50,805 nucleotides of DNA from Litorivicinus sp965656605 (GTDB taxonomy: Bacteria > Pseudomonadota > Gammaproteobacteria > Pseudomonadales > Litorivicinaceae), in assembly GCA_965656605.1 (NCBI GenBank), contig CBFHLC010000012.1, positions 1 to 50,805 on the forward strand, read 5' to 3'. Both the position numbers and the translations under genes were made by a program. The notes beneath the pieces are model-generated. The model saw only the letters and a list, made by a program, of their open reading frames with translations, did not search any database and was not told the origin of the DNA. Below are positions 36,280 through 44,472 of this stretch, piece by piece (the first letter of the stretch is position 1; every line of letters starts with the position of its first letter).

Positions 36280-36888
36280 GTGAATACATCTGTGATCAAC
36301 CTTGAGACCCAGCGCCGGGCTCGCTTTGCCAAGCCCCTGCGCCTAATGCCTGACCTGGACGGGTATTCCTGTCTGATTGATTTTGGACTAGGCCATGAAC
36401 GCCATCCGATACTGGCGTGGGCCTTGCTGGACGATCAAAGCATCAGCGGGATGATCATTCATGAGGGGACCTTGGCCCCCGTCACGCAGTTCACGCATCG
36501 GTTCGAAGGGTACTGCGACGATCAATTAGAACGGGTTCATCGACAGCCGCCGAGCTTTCTGAAACCTAGCCTGCGTGCGGCCAGCGATCATTTTGACCCA
36601 CCACACTGCGTTCAATGCCCAGACATGGCTGAGCTGTCCGTTGCGCTATTTGAGTCAGATCATTGGAGTTTTAAGCGCCTACAGATGTGGCATCTACAAA
36701 GTGGCGACATCGTCCCGATGGTCGACTATCAAACACACACCCAGCATGGCCCTAAGAGTGTGCGGATCGATGCAAGGCGCTATTCCAGCTACGCCGGACT
36801 CGTCACCCCCGCACAAATTGGGCAACTCAAGGCCGGTGGCCCCGTAGGAATGGACTTTCTCGGGCTACTCGCCCCCTACCGAACCTGA
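36280..36888 (+). CDS. hypothetical protein with a CxxC motif
   Basis: 202 residues from GTG 36280, not recognised. Soluble, no membrane segment. It has several His residues and a possible metal or thiol site, DPPHCVQCPD, near 108-117. ATG 36346 (MPDLDGYSCLIDFG) would be an alternative start, but neither has a Shine-Dalgarno sequence; the TATACT promoter placed just before GTG favours the longer form. Codon use is like its neighbours. The last 13 bp overlap the convergent TusA-like gene. Confidence 0.68.
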   Translation: MNTSVINLETQRRARFAKPLRLMPDLDGYSCLIDFGLGHERHPILAWALLDDQSISGMIIHEGTLAPVTQFTHRFEGYCDDQLERVHRQPPSFLKPSLRAASDHFDPPHCVQCPDMAELSVALFESDHWSFKRLQMWHLQSGDIVPMVDYQTHTQHGPKSVRIDARRYSSYAGLVTPAQIGQLKAGGPVGMDFLGLLAPYRT

Positions 36889-37106
36889 ATCAAGAATCGA
36901 TACGCCTCAGCGCCCTCATCTACTTCCAGCAAACTATGCCCCATTGCCGCGCAATATTTAGGGACGTCCCTCAATGTCGCCGGATCACTTGCCAGTAACC
37001 ACAACTGATCCCCAGAGGCGCATGTCTCTATGCGCTCACTCAGCATCATGATGGGTTCGGGACACCAGGTTCCATGGGTATTAAGGGTACTAGCACTCTG
37101 GGACAC
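36876..37106 (-). CDS. TusA/SirA-like sulfur carrier protein
   Basis: 76 residues from GTG 37106. THGTWCPEPIMML holds the family Cys-Pro-Glu-Pro; ASDPATLRDVPKYCAAMGH and the ending EAYRFLIQVR match TusA, which relays persulfide sulfur to tRNA thiolation and other acceptors. The frame is open to another GTG at 37190, giving 104 residues with a Lys/Tyr-rich extension (SYGYNAKTSQKYDKLEKL). The shorter start places the Cys at residue 15, near the family norm (19 in E. coli). Neither start has a clear ribosome site. Whether it is TusA itself or a paralogue is not certain. Confidence 0.8.
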   Translation of the reverse strand: MSQSASTLNTHGTWCPEPIMMLSERIETCASGDQLWLLASDPATLRDVPKYCAAMGHSLLEVDEGAEAYRFLIQVR

Positions 37107-37315
37107 TAATTTTTCCAACTTGTCATACTTTTGGCTCGTTTTCGCATTGTAACCGTAACTAATCAACAAGGATCGTATAGATTGGTTCACAAGTAGAGAC
37201 TCATTGGCATGCGTGCTTGTTTGCCAGGTTGCTACGTTGCAATTTTTTTGTAGTGACAGGCACGATGTCTGGTTTGGCGATCACAGGGCCAACACTACTA
37301 AGGAATCCTTCGGTG

Positions 37316-37333
37316 GAATGTACGGATACATTC
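37316..37333 (+). other. hairpin in the phaB leader
   Basis: Perfect 7-bp stem GAATGTA-CGGA-TACATTC, 20 bases before the phaB ATG and just upstream of its AGGA box. A second small palindrome AAGGA-A-TCCTT lies at 37300-37310. Either could shape translation of the PHB operon. Confidence 0.35.
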
Positions 37334-37353
37334 ATCAGAAGCTGGGAGGAAAA

Positions 37354-38100
37354 ATGGGCAATAAAGTTGCATTAGTCACCGGTGGTACAGGTGGTATCGG
37401 ATCGGCAATCTGCCGTGAACTAGCCAATCAAGGCTTCACAGTCGTCGCAGGCTACAACAGCGGCGGAAATCACGAAAAAGCACAAAAATGGAAAGCTGAA
37501 CAGGCCAAAGAAGGCTTCGACATCGACGTCGCCTACGGTGATGTGTCCGATGCCGATAGCGCTGAAGCCTGCGTCAATGGCGTGCTGGAAAAGCATGGCT
37601 CGATTGACGTATTGGTCAACAATGCCGGCATTACGCGGGACTCTACTTTCCGCAAAATGACTCTAGAACAGTGGGACGAAGTCATGAACGCTAACCTGCG
37701 CAGCGTTTTCAACATGACCCGTCTGTGCATCAATCCCATGCTGGAAAGCAAATGGGGCCGAGTCATTAACATCTCTTCTGTAAATGGCCAAAAAGGTCAG
37801 TTCGGCCAGACCAACTATGCAGCGGCAAAAGCCGGCATGCACGGTTTCACCAAATCACTCGCTCAAGAGGTTGCCGCCAAAGGCATCACCGTCAACACCG
37901 TCAGCCCGGGCTACGTTTTGACCTCGATGGTGGCCGCGATTGGTGACGAAATTCTGGAGAAAATTGCAAGTACGATTCCTGTCGGTCGCCTGGGCGCTCC
38001 CGAGGAAATCGCGCATGCGGTGGCCTACCTGTCGAGTGAGCCCGCAGCCTTTATCACCGGTTCAAACCTGGCGATTAACGGCGGCCAGCACATGTTCTAA
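37354..38100 (+). CDS. phaB: acetoacetyl-CoA reductase
   Basis: 248 residues from ATG 37354 (GGAGG box four bases before it); the frame opens at 37204 but the first 50 codons are leader. A short-chain dehydrogenase that reduces acetoacetyl-CoA to (R)-3-hydroxybutyryl-CoA with NADPH. Cofactor motif TGGTGGIG at 9-16, NNAG at 89-92, and catalytic Ser141/142, Tyr155, Lys159 in SVNGQKGQFGQTNYAAAKAG, a near signature of PhaB. First gene of phaB-thiolase-phaC. Confidence 0.95.
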   Translation: MGNKVALVTGGTGGIGSAICRELANQGFTVVAGYNSGGNHEKAQKWKAEQAKEGFDIDVAYGDVSDADSAEACVNGVLEKHGSIDVLVNNAGITRDSTFRKMTLEQWDEVMNANLRSVFNMTRLCINPMLESKWGRVINISSVNGQKGQFGQTNYAAAKAGMHGFTKSLAQEVAAKGITVNTVSPGYVLTSMVAAIGDEILEKIASTIPVGRLGAPEEIAHAVAYLSSEPAAFITGSNLAINGGQHMF

Positions 38101-38118
38101 AAAGACTGCCTTGGCAGC

Positions 38119-38145
38119 AAGCCGGTCTCAACTAGACCGGCTTTT
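38119..38145 (+). terminator. terminator or attenuator between phaB and the thiolase gene
   Basis: Stem AAGCCGGTCT/AGACCGGCTT with a five-base loop, followed by TTTTC and, a few bases on, TTTTT. It is a good intrinsic terminator inside what otherwise looks like one operon, 22 bases before the thiolase start. Partial readthrough could lower thiolase and synthase relative to reductase. Confidence 0.75.
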
Positions 38146-38167
38146 CTGAATTTTTATAGGAGTATTT

Positions 38168-39349
38168 ATGCGCAAAGAGATTTTCGTCTTAGGCGCAACG
38201 CGGACAGCCATCGGGACCTTTGGAGGCGCGTTCAAAAATACCACTCCCATCGATTTGGCCAGCCAAGTCGTCGCGGCCTCAACTCGACGAGCCGGCATTG
38301 ATCCTAGTAGCGTCGGACACGTCATCATGGGTCACGTGTTAAACACCGAACCCAAGGACATGTACCTGTCGCGGGCAGCAGCCATTCATGGCGGCCTACC
38401 TGAATCCACCCCCGCCTTTAACCTGAATCGTCTGTGCGGGTCGGGGCTTAGCGCGATTATTTCGGCCGCCCAAATGATCAACGAAGACGAGTGCGAAGTA
38501 GCGATGGCCGGCGGTGCAGAGGTCATGAGCCGAGCTCCCTTTTGGTTACCTACCCAGCGTTTTGGACAAAAGATGGGCGATGCCCAACTGATTGATGCCA
38601 TGTTGGGCGCGCTGAATGATCCTTTTGATGAGCAGCACATGGGCGTGACCGCAGAACGGGTCGCTGAGCGATATGGCATCACCCGTGAACAACAGGATGA
38701 GCTAGCCGCGCAAAGCCACCAACGGGCCGCCCACGCTATCAGCCAAGGCTATTTTGACGAACAGATCCTGCCGATCCAAATTCGCGCTGGCCGCAAAACT
38801 CATGAGTTCTGCGTTGATGAGCATGTCAAAGCCGACACAACTCCCGACAGCCTGTCCGCTCTGCGTCCTGTGTTCCAAAAAGACGGCACCGTCACGGCAG
38901 GCAACGCATCCGGTATCAACGATGCCGCCAGCGTGATGACGCTCGCCTCCGCTCAAGCCGTCAAAGAACAAAACCTAACCCCGCAGGCTCGCCTAGTGGA
39001 TTACGCTTTTGTTGCTCTGGATCCCAAAGTCATGGGGCTGGGCCCTGTGCCGGCCACCGAGCGACTATTAGCCAAGACTGGCCTGTCCAAACAGGACATC
39101 GACGTGTGGGAGGTCAACGAGGCCTTTGCCGCTCAAGCCTTGGGCGTGTGTAAAGGGTTGGACATCGATCCAGCGTTAGTTAATCCCAATGGGTCCGGCA
39201 TCAGTCTAGGCCACCCGATCGGAGCAACCGGCGCAATCGTCGCCACCAAAGCGATTTACGAGCTACACCGAACCGGCAAACGATATGCCATTGCTACCCT
39301 ATGTATCGGGGGCGGCCAAGGCGTCGCCGCCCTATTTGAGAGAGTTTAA
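38168..39349 (+). CDS. acetyl-CoA C-acyltransferase (beta-ketothiolase, BktB-like)
   Basis: 393 residues. Condenses two acyl-CoA, making acetoacetyl-CoA or longer 3-ketoacyl-CoA. Catalytic Cys90 in NRLCGSG, His349 in GHPIGATG and Cys379 in CIGGGQG are all present. RTAIGTFGG, TEPKDMYLSRAAAI and HDPF/NDPFDEQHMGVTAE-like segments resemble the Cupriavidus BktB thiolase more than PhaA, suggesting C4-C5 or broader substrates. Because PhaA and BktB overlap in sequence and role, no symbol is given. ATG 38168 has TAGGAG upstream; phaC follows 3 bp later. Confidence 0.92.
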   Translation: MRKEIFVLGATRTAIGTFGGAFKNTTPIDLASQVVAASTRRAGIDPSSVGHVIMGHVLNTEPKDMYLSRAAAIHGGLPESTPAFNLNRLCGSGLSAIISAAQMINEDECEVAMAGGAEVMSRAPFWLPTQRFGQKMGDAQLIDAMLGALNDPFDEQHMGVTAERVAERYGITREQQDELAAQSHQRAAHAISQGYFDEQILPIQIRAGRKTHEFCVDEHVKADTTPDSLSALRPVFQKDGTVTAGNASGINDAASVMTLASAQAVKEQNLTPQARLVDYAFVALDPKVMGLGPVPATERLLAKTGLSKQDIDVWEVNEAFAAQALGVCKGLDIDPALVNPNGSGISLGHPIGATGAIVATKAIYELHRTGKRYAIATLCIGGGQGVAALFERV

Positions 39350-39352
39350 CGA

Positions 39353-41041
39353 ATGAATGCACCCAATGATCCCAACGCGCTGTTTGACGAGTTGACCCAA
39401 AAAACCCAAGAAATGATGCAGCAATTTGCAGGCGCCGACAGCACCCAAGCCATCCAAGGCATGACCGAAGCTTGGACTCAATTGGCCAGCAGTGACTGGA
39501 GCGATCCGCAAAAGTGGATGGACAACATGACCGAGTTCCAGCGTCAACAGATGGGTTTATGGCAACAAATGATGGGACTGAGCACGCCCACGTCTGACCG
39601 CCGTTTCAAATCAGAGGAATGGAGCGAGCAGCCGGTTTACGATTTCATCAAGCAAAGTTATTTGATGACCAGCGACATGCTGAATCAGTGGGCCGAGGCC
39701 GTGCCTGGGGATGAGAAAGAGAAAGAAAAGCTGCAGTTCTATACGCAAAGCTACATCGATGCCATGAGTCCTGCGAACTTTGCCGCGACCAACCCCGAAG
39801 TGATGAAAGAGGCCATGGAATCCGGCGGCCAGTCGCTGCTCAACGGCTGGAAAAACTTGTTGGGAGATATCGACAAGGGCCGCATCACCATGACCGATGA
39901 GTCCGCTTTTGAAGTCGGCAAAAACTTGGCAGTCACACCTGGCAAAGTGGTGTTTCGCAATGATTTGTTTGAACTTCTGCAGTACGCGCCAACGACTGAA
40001 GAGGTCAATGAAAAGCCACTGCTGATCGTGCCCCCTTGTATTAACAAGTTTTACATTCTGGATTTGGGTCCGGGCAATAGCTTTGTTGAATGGTCCGTTG
40101 CCCAAGGCAATACCGTCTATCTGATCAGCTGGGTCAATGCGGATCAGTCACATGCGGGGGTAAGCTGGGACGATTATGTCGATCGCGGCATTATTGAAGC
40201 GATCAGCCAGGTCCGTTCGCAAAGCGGCCAAAACAAAGTCAACGCCGTCAGCTGGTGTGTTGGCGGCACCCTGCTGGCCAGCGCACTGGGCGTGCTACAA
40301 AAGCGCCGCAAAAACTGGGTCGCCAGTGCCACGTTCCTGACTACCCTGCTGGACTTTAGCGACCCTGGACAGTTGGGCGTATTCTTGGATCCAGAAGAAG
40401 TCGAGAAACGCGAGGCCGCCCTGCGCAAAGAGGGCATCTTCAGCGGTAAGTCCTTGGCATTGGGCTTTAACATGCTGCGCAGCAACGATTTAATTTGGAG
40501 CTATGTGGTGAATAACTACCTGAAGGGTAAAACACCACCGCCCTTCGATATCCTGTACTGGAACTCTGACCCGACCAACCTGCCGGCAGAAATGTACTGC
40601 CAATACATTCGCCGTATGTATCTGGACAACGCATTGCAGGCCGGCGAGTTGGAAGTGTGCGGACACGTGGTTGATCTATCCAAGGTCAAGATTCCGACGT
40701 ACTTTTTATCGGCCATCGAAGACCATATCGCGCCATGGAAAACCACCTTCGCAGGTACCGAGTTACTGGGCGGCGAGAATACCTTTGTGCTGGGAGGCAG
40801 TGGCCATATTGCCGGCGTCATTAACCCACCACACAAAAACAAGCGAAATTACTGGACCGATGGCGAGCTAGGCCAAGGCCCTGACCACTGGCAACAGACC
40901 GCGCAAAGCCACCCCGGTAGCTGGTGGACTCATTGGCATGCATGGCTAGAACAACAGGATGCCACCAAAGTCCCTGCTCGAGATGTGCCCAGTGAGAACT
41001 TAGGAGATGCGCCAGGTCAGTACGTGACCGCTCGGATCTAA
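39353..41041 (+). CDS. phaC: class I polyhydroxyalkanoate synthase
   Basis: 562 residues, class I size. Polymerises (R)-3-hydroxyacyl-CoA at the surface of PHB granules. Catalytic Cys302 lies in SWCVGG, Asp457 in IEDHIAPW, and His485 in GSGHIAGV. The lipase-like box normally reads Gly-x-Cys-x-Gly-Gly; here the first residue is Ser300. I recall similar Ser-type boxes in Halomonas synthases. The long N-terminal region (1-190) is helical and Gln/Met-rich. It ends the pha operon, followed by a strong hairpin. Confidence 0.95.
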   Translation: MNAPNDPNALFDELTQKTQEMMQQFAGADSTQAIQGMTEAWTQLASSDWSDPQKWMDNMTEFQRQQMGLWQQMMGLSTPTSDRRFKSEEWSEQPVYDFIKQSYLMTSDMLNQWAEAVPGDEKEKEKLQFYTQSYIDAMSPANFAATNPEVMKEAMESGGQSLLNGWKNLLGDIDKGRITMTDESAFEVGKNLAVTPGKVVFRNDLFELLQYAPTTEEVNEKPLLIVPPCINKFYILDLGPGNSFVEWSVAQGNTVYLISWVNADQSHAGVSWDDYVDRGIIEAISQVRSQSGQNKVNAVSWCVGGTLLASALGVLQKRRKNWVASATFLTTLLDFSDPGQLGVFLDPEEVEKREAALRKEGIFSGKSLALGFNMLRSNDLIWSYVVNNYLKGKTPPPFDILYWNSDPTNLPAEMYCQYIRRMYLDNALQAGELEVCGHVVDLSKVKIPTYFLSAIEDHIAPWKTTFAGTELLGGENTFVLGGSGHIAGVINPPHKNKRNYWTDGELGQGPDHWQQTAQSHPGSWWTHWHAWLEQQDATKVPARDVPSENLGDAPGQYVTARI

Positions 41042-41053
41042 AGGGAAAAAGAT

Positions 41054-41078
41054 CCCCCTGTCCAACCCGGACAGGGGG
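41054..41078 (-). terminator. bidirectional terminator between phaC and phaZ
   Basis: Ten-base stem CCCCCTGTCC/GGACAGGGGG with a five-base loop. On the minus strand it is followed by ATCTTTTT, so it should stop phaZ transcription well; on the plus strand the stem is strong but no U-tract follows. The rest of 41079-41227 holds only small weak hairpins. Confidence 0.75.
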
Positions 41079-41227
41079 TGAGTGTCATGCGAATGGGCAT
41101 CGCAGCGACTCTATTTGGGCCATATCCACCCGTGTCACAGAACGGGCGACGCCACACAAAACCCTTTGTGCGACGCAACATCACCTTGCCCCTTTATGCT
41201 GCAGTGCGCAACTGTTCGAGGTCCTAC

Positions 41228-42433
41228 TTAACCCATCTTTGCAATGAAGTCTTTGATCTTGGGCGCGATGATTTGGCGGAAGCGTCTGCCATTGAAAATC
41301 CCAAAGTGCCCCACCCCTTCTTGCAGCCAGTGCAATCGACGCTCGGAAGGCAAGCTGCTTAAAACTTGGTGGGCCGCTTGGGTCTGTCCGAATCCGGTGA
41401 TGTCATCAAACTCCCCTTCGACCGTCATCAATGCGGGTGTCTTGATCGCCGTAAAATCGAGTTTCTGCCCGCGCCACATCATGTTGCCCTTGGGTAAATC
41501 GTGGTCGATAAAAACGGATTTCAACGTTTCAAGGTAATAGTCTGCAGGCAGATCCATGACGGCTAGGTATTCATCGTAAAACTGGCGATGCTTCTCGGCA
41601 CTCTCGCCATCCCCGGTGATCAGGTCCTCGTAAAACTTAAAGTGCTTGCTCAGATGGCTATCCATGTTCATGGCCATAAAACCACCCAGCTGGATAAACC
41701 CTGGATAGACCTTTTGACCTGCGCCGGCATAGCTCCAGGGCACCGTCTTAATCACGTTGGACTCAAACCAATCCAAATCTTTGGTGCTGGCGTAATCATT
41801 CACCTCGGTCGGACTTAGACGGGTATCGATCGGCCCACCCATCAAGGTGATCGTCTTGGCTTGTTTAGGCTCATCACGCATGGCCTGAACCGCCGCGGTC
41901 ATCAGCACCGGAACAGAGGGTTGGCACACCGCGATTACATTCACGTCCCCGTCGATAGCTCGGATGAAGTCCAGCAGATAATCAACGTAATCATCTAAGT
42001 GAAATGCCCCCTCACTCAAAGGCACATCTCGAGTGTTCTTCCACTCGGTGATGTAGACCCGATGTTCAGCCATTAGCGTTTGAACCGTATCGCGTAGCAA
42101 GGTCGCCCAATGCCCGGACAGTGGAGCCACCAGCAGGATTGAAGGCCCTTCAACGGGTTTGGAGGGCACAAACTCAATTAGATCGCAGTACGCCTTATCG
42201 AATATCGAGACGATGTTAACCGGATGCCCCTGCTGATCCAGCAAATCCCACTTGGGTTGCGGATAATTAGCGGTTTGCCTCTCGATTAACTCTAATTGAG
42301 CGCGCATCAAGCGAGAACCGGGCAAGTAATGAGTCGGGCTAAAAGGATGCGCCATCGATTTGCGCAGACTCGACACCATAAAGTTGCTCGGCGCCAGCAG
42401 GCGCATCATTGTATCCTGAGCCGAATACAGCAT
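41228..42433 (-). CDS. phaZ: intracellular polyhydroxybutyrate depolymerase
   Basis: 401 residues, similar in length and sequence to the i-type depolymerase PhaZ of Cupriavidus (about 419). Nucleophile Cys170 in AVCQPSVP is that family's Cys-type elbow; the His is probably in GVGHFGIFNG near the C-terminus. It degrades native granules to oligomers and 3-hydroxybutyrate. ATG 42433 has GAGG upstream. Convergent with phaC and divergent from the acetoacetyl-CoA synthetase gene. Confidence 0.93.
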   Translation of the reverse strand: MLYSAQDTMMRLLAPSNFMVSSLRKSMAHPFSPTHYLPGSRLMRAQLELIERQTANYPQPKWDLLDQQGHPVNIVSIFDKAYCDLIEFVPSKPVEGPSILLVAPLSGHWATLLRDTVQTLMAEHRVYITEWKNTRDVPLSEGAFHLDDYVDYLLDFIRAIDGDVNVIAVCQPSVPVLMTAAVQAMRDEPKQAKTITLMGGPIDTRLSPTEVNDYASTKDLDWFESNVIKTVPWSYAGAGQKVYPGFIQLGGFMAMNMDSHLSKHFKFYEDLITGDGESAEKHRQFYDEYLAVMDLPADYYLETLKSVFIDHDLPKGNMMWRGQKLDFTAIKTPALMTVEGEFDDITGFGQTQAAHQVLSSLPSERRLHWLQEGVGHFGIFNGRRFRQIIAPKIKDFIAKMG

Positions 42434-42532
42434 TAGATAAGTACCTCAATGGGTGTTGATTACCCGCAGTGTGCGGTGCAACATTCTGACACGCTATCGC
42501 AAATCCACAAAAATGAGAAATGGAATCCAACT

Positions 42533-44470
42533 ATGTCTGCTCCTCTGTACATCCCCACAGACACCACTTGCCAAAACGCAGGCATCACTCGATTTGCTGA
42601 ACACCTGGGACTGGCTGATTTTGCCGCCATGCATCAATTCAGCATTCAAAATCCCGGTAAATTCTGGCGTGCATGGATCGAATTTCAAAAGCTTCCGATT
42701 CACGGATCGCTGTCCCCCGAGATGCCTCCTAGCGATCACATGATGGATCAAGAATGGTTTCCGAATGCCCAGCTGAACTTTGCACAGGCCTGCTTGAATC
42801 CTGAACATGACGCTGCGGCCTTTGTTGAATTCAAAGAAAACGGCGAGCGTCGCGAAGTCAGCCGCCAGCAAATGCGTCTGGATGTCGGGTCACTGGCGGC
42901 TTGGCTACGTCAACAGGGGGTCCAGCCGGGCGATGTCGTTGGCGGCTTTCTACCCAATGGGGGTGATGCCATCTTGGCCATGCTGGCCACCGCCGCTGTC
43001 GGGGCAATCTGGACCAGCTGCTCGCCTGATTTTGGCGTCTCTGGCGTTTTGGATCGCTTTGGGCAGACTCAACCTAAAGTGCTGTTCTGCGTTGACCAGT
43101 ACTACTACAACGGCAAGATCCACGATGCCTGGAACAAAATCCAGTCCGTGTGCCAACAGATCGGCGGGCTGCAGCACATAGTGTGCGTGCCCTACGCCGG
43201 CACAACACCACAGATGGACCGCTCTGCAATCGCAGCCACGCTGTTAGGCGACACGCTAAATGCGCCGCAACCTCCTAACTACCAAATGGTTAAGTTCCGC
43301 GCACCCTTATTCATTTTGTACTCCTCGGGCACGACCGGTGCCCCCAAATGCATTATTCACAGTGCCGGCGGCGCCCTGGTTCAGCTGACCAAGGAGCACC
43401 AATTGCATGGCGATGTGAAACCGGGCGACCGGCTTTTTTATTACACCACCCTGGGTTGGATGATGTGGAACTGGTTAGCCACCGGGTTGGCCAGCGGCGC
43501 GACTCTGATGCTGTATGACGGATCGCCCTTTTATCCGCAGGCAGATTCGCTAATTACCCTGGCACAGAACGAGCGATTCACCCAATTCGGCACCAGTGCG
43601 AAGTACATCGCCGCACTAGAAAAAGCTGAAGTCGCGCCGAAGCAGCTGGGGGCATTTGAAGATCTGCGCACTATTTTCTCGACCGGCTCTCCTCTAGCCC
43701 ATGAGAGTTTTGAATACGTCTATCGCGAGTGGAAAAGCGACGTGTTGCTGGGCTCGATCAGCGGTGGAACCGACATTGTCAGCTGCTTTGTTTTGTCCAA
43801 TCCAACCGCGCCGGTTCATGTGGGTGAAATCCAAGCCGCCGGCCTAGGCATGGATGTGCAGATCGTTGACTCGGCTGGCGAGTCAATGGGACGCGGTGAT
43901 GGTAAGGGCGAGTTAATCTGTGCCACGGCCTTCCCATCAATGCCCGTGGGCTTTTGGAATGACCCTGATAAGGCCCGATACAAAGCCGCCTACTTCGAAA
44001 ACTTCGAGGGTATTTGGGCGCATGGCGACTTTGCCGAGATCACCGAACATGGCGGCTACATTATTCATGGACGCTCGGATGCCACACTGAATCCGGGCGG
44101 TGTTCGGATCGGGACGGCCGAAATCTACCGACAGGTTGAGCGCGTTGAAGCCGTACTGGAGTGCTTGGCGATCGGGCAGCGCTGGGATGATGACGTCCGA
44201 GTCGTGCTGTTTGTCGTGTTGCGCGACGGCGTTGAGTTGAATGGTGAGTTAGAACAGCAAATTCGCACAGAAATTCGCACCCACACCACACCACGCCATG
44301 TGCCAGCACGAGTTGTTCAGGTGCCGGAATTGCCCCGTACTCGCAGCGGAAAACTAGTCGAATTAGCGGTTCGATCAATCGTCCACAATGAGGCGGTAGC
44401 TAACACCGAAGCACTAGCCAACCCGCAGGCGCTGGCGTACTTTAAAAACATTCCACAACTACAAGAATAA
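42533..44470 (+). CDS. acetoacetyl-CoA synthetase
   Basis: 645 residues from ATG 42533; the frame opens at 42449 but GGAA precedes the chosen ATG and the earlier part is unlike the family. An AMP-forming acyl-CoA synthetase with P-loop YSSGTTGAPK at 263-272, the AacS-type segment AVGAIWTSCSPDFG and the C-terminal lysine in TRSGKLVE. It activates acetoacetate to acetoacetyl-CoA, closing the PHB cycle after depolymerase and a 3-hydroxybutyrate dehydrogenase (not in the window). Divergent from phaZ, so both may be controlled by the 99-bp gap. Confidence 0.92.
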   Translation: MSAPLYIPTDTTCQNAGITRFAEHLGLADFAAMHQFSIQNPGKFWRAWIEFQKLPIHGSLSPEMPPSDHMMDQEWFPNAQLNFAQACLNPEHDAAAFVEFKENGERREVSRQQMRLDVGSLAAWLRQQGVQPGDVVGGFLPNGGDAILAMLATAAVGAIWTSCSPDFGVSGVLDRFGQTQPKVLFCVDQYYYNGKIHDAWNKIQSVCQQIGGLQHIVCVPYAGTTPQMDRSAIAATLLGDTLNAPQPPNYQMVKFRAPLFILYSSGTTGAPKCIIHSAGGALVQLTKEHQLHGDVKPGDRLFYYTTLGWMMWNWLATGLASGATLMLYDGSPFYPQADSLITLAQNERFTQFGTSAKYIAALEKAEVAPKQLGAFEDLRTIFSTGSPLAHESFEYVYREWKSDVLLGSISGGTDIVSCFVLSNPTAPVHVGEIQAAGLGMDVQIVDSAGESMGRGDGKGELICATAFPSMPVGFWNDPDKARYKAAYFENFEGIWAHGDFAEITEHGGYIIHGRSDATLNPGGVRIGTAEIYRQVERVEAVLECLAIGQRWDDDVRVVLFVVLRDGVELNGELEQQIRTEIRTHTTPRHVPARVVQVPELPRTRSGKLVELAVRSIVHNEAVANTEALANPQALAYFKNIPQLQE

Positions 44471-44472
44471 CG

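Noticed and set aside
39611..40105. 164-codon minus-strand frame inside phaC
   Set aside because: Antisense to conserved phaC sequence with no recognisable motif.
41155..41170. Hairpin CACAAA-ACCC-TTTGTG as a second terminator
   Set aside because: Only six weak base pairs and no T-run on either strand.
41078..41362. 94-codon plus-strand frame in the phaC-phaZ gap
   Set aside because: Half of it lies over the end of phaZ; the rest is Arg-rich with no ribosome site; the gap is better explained by the terminator.
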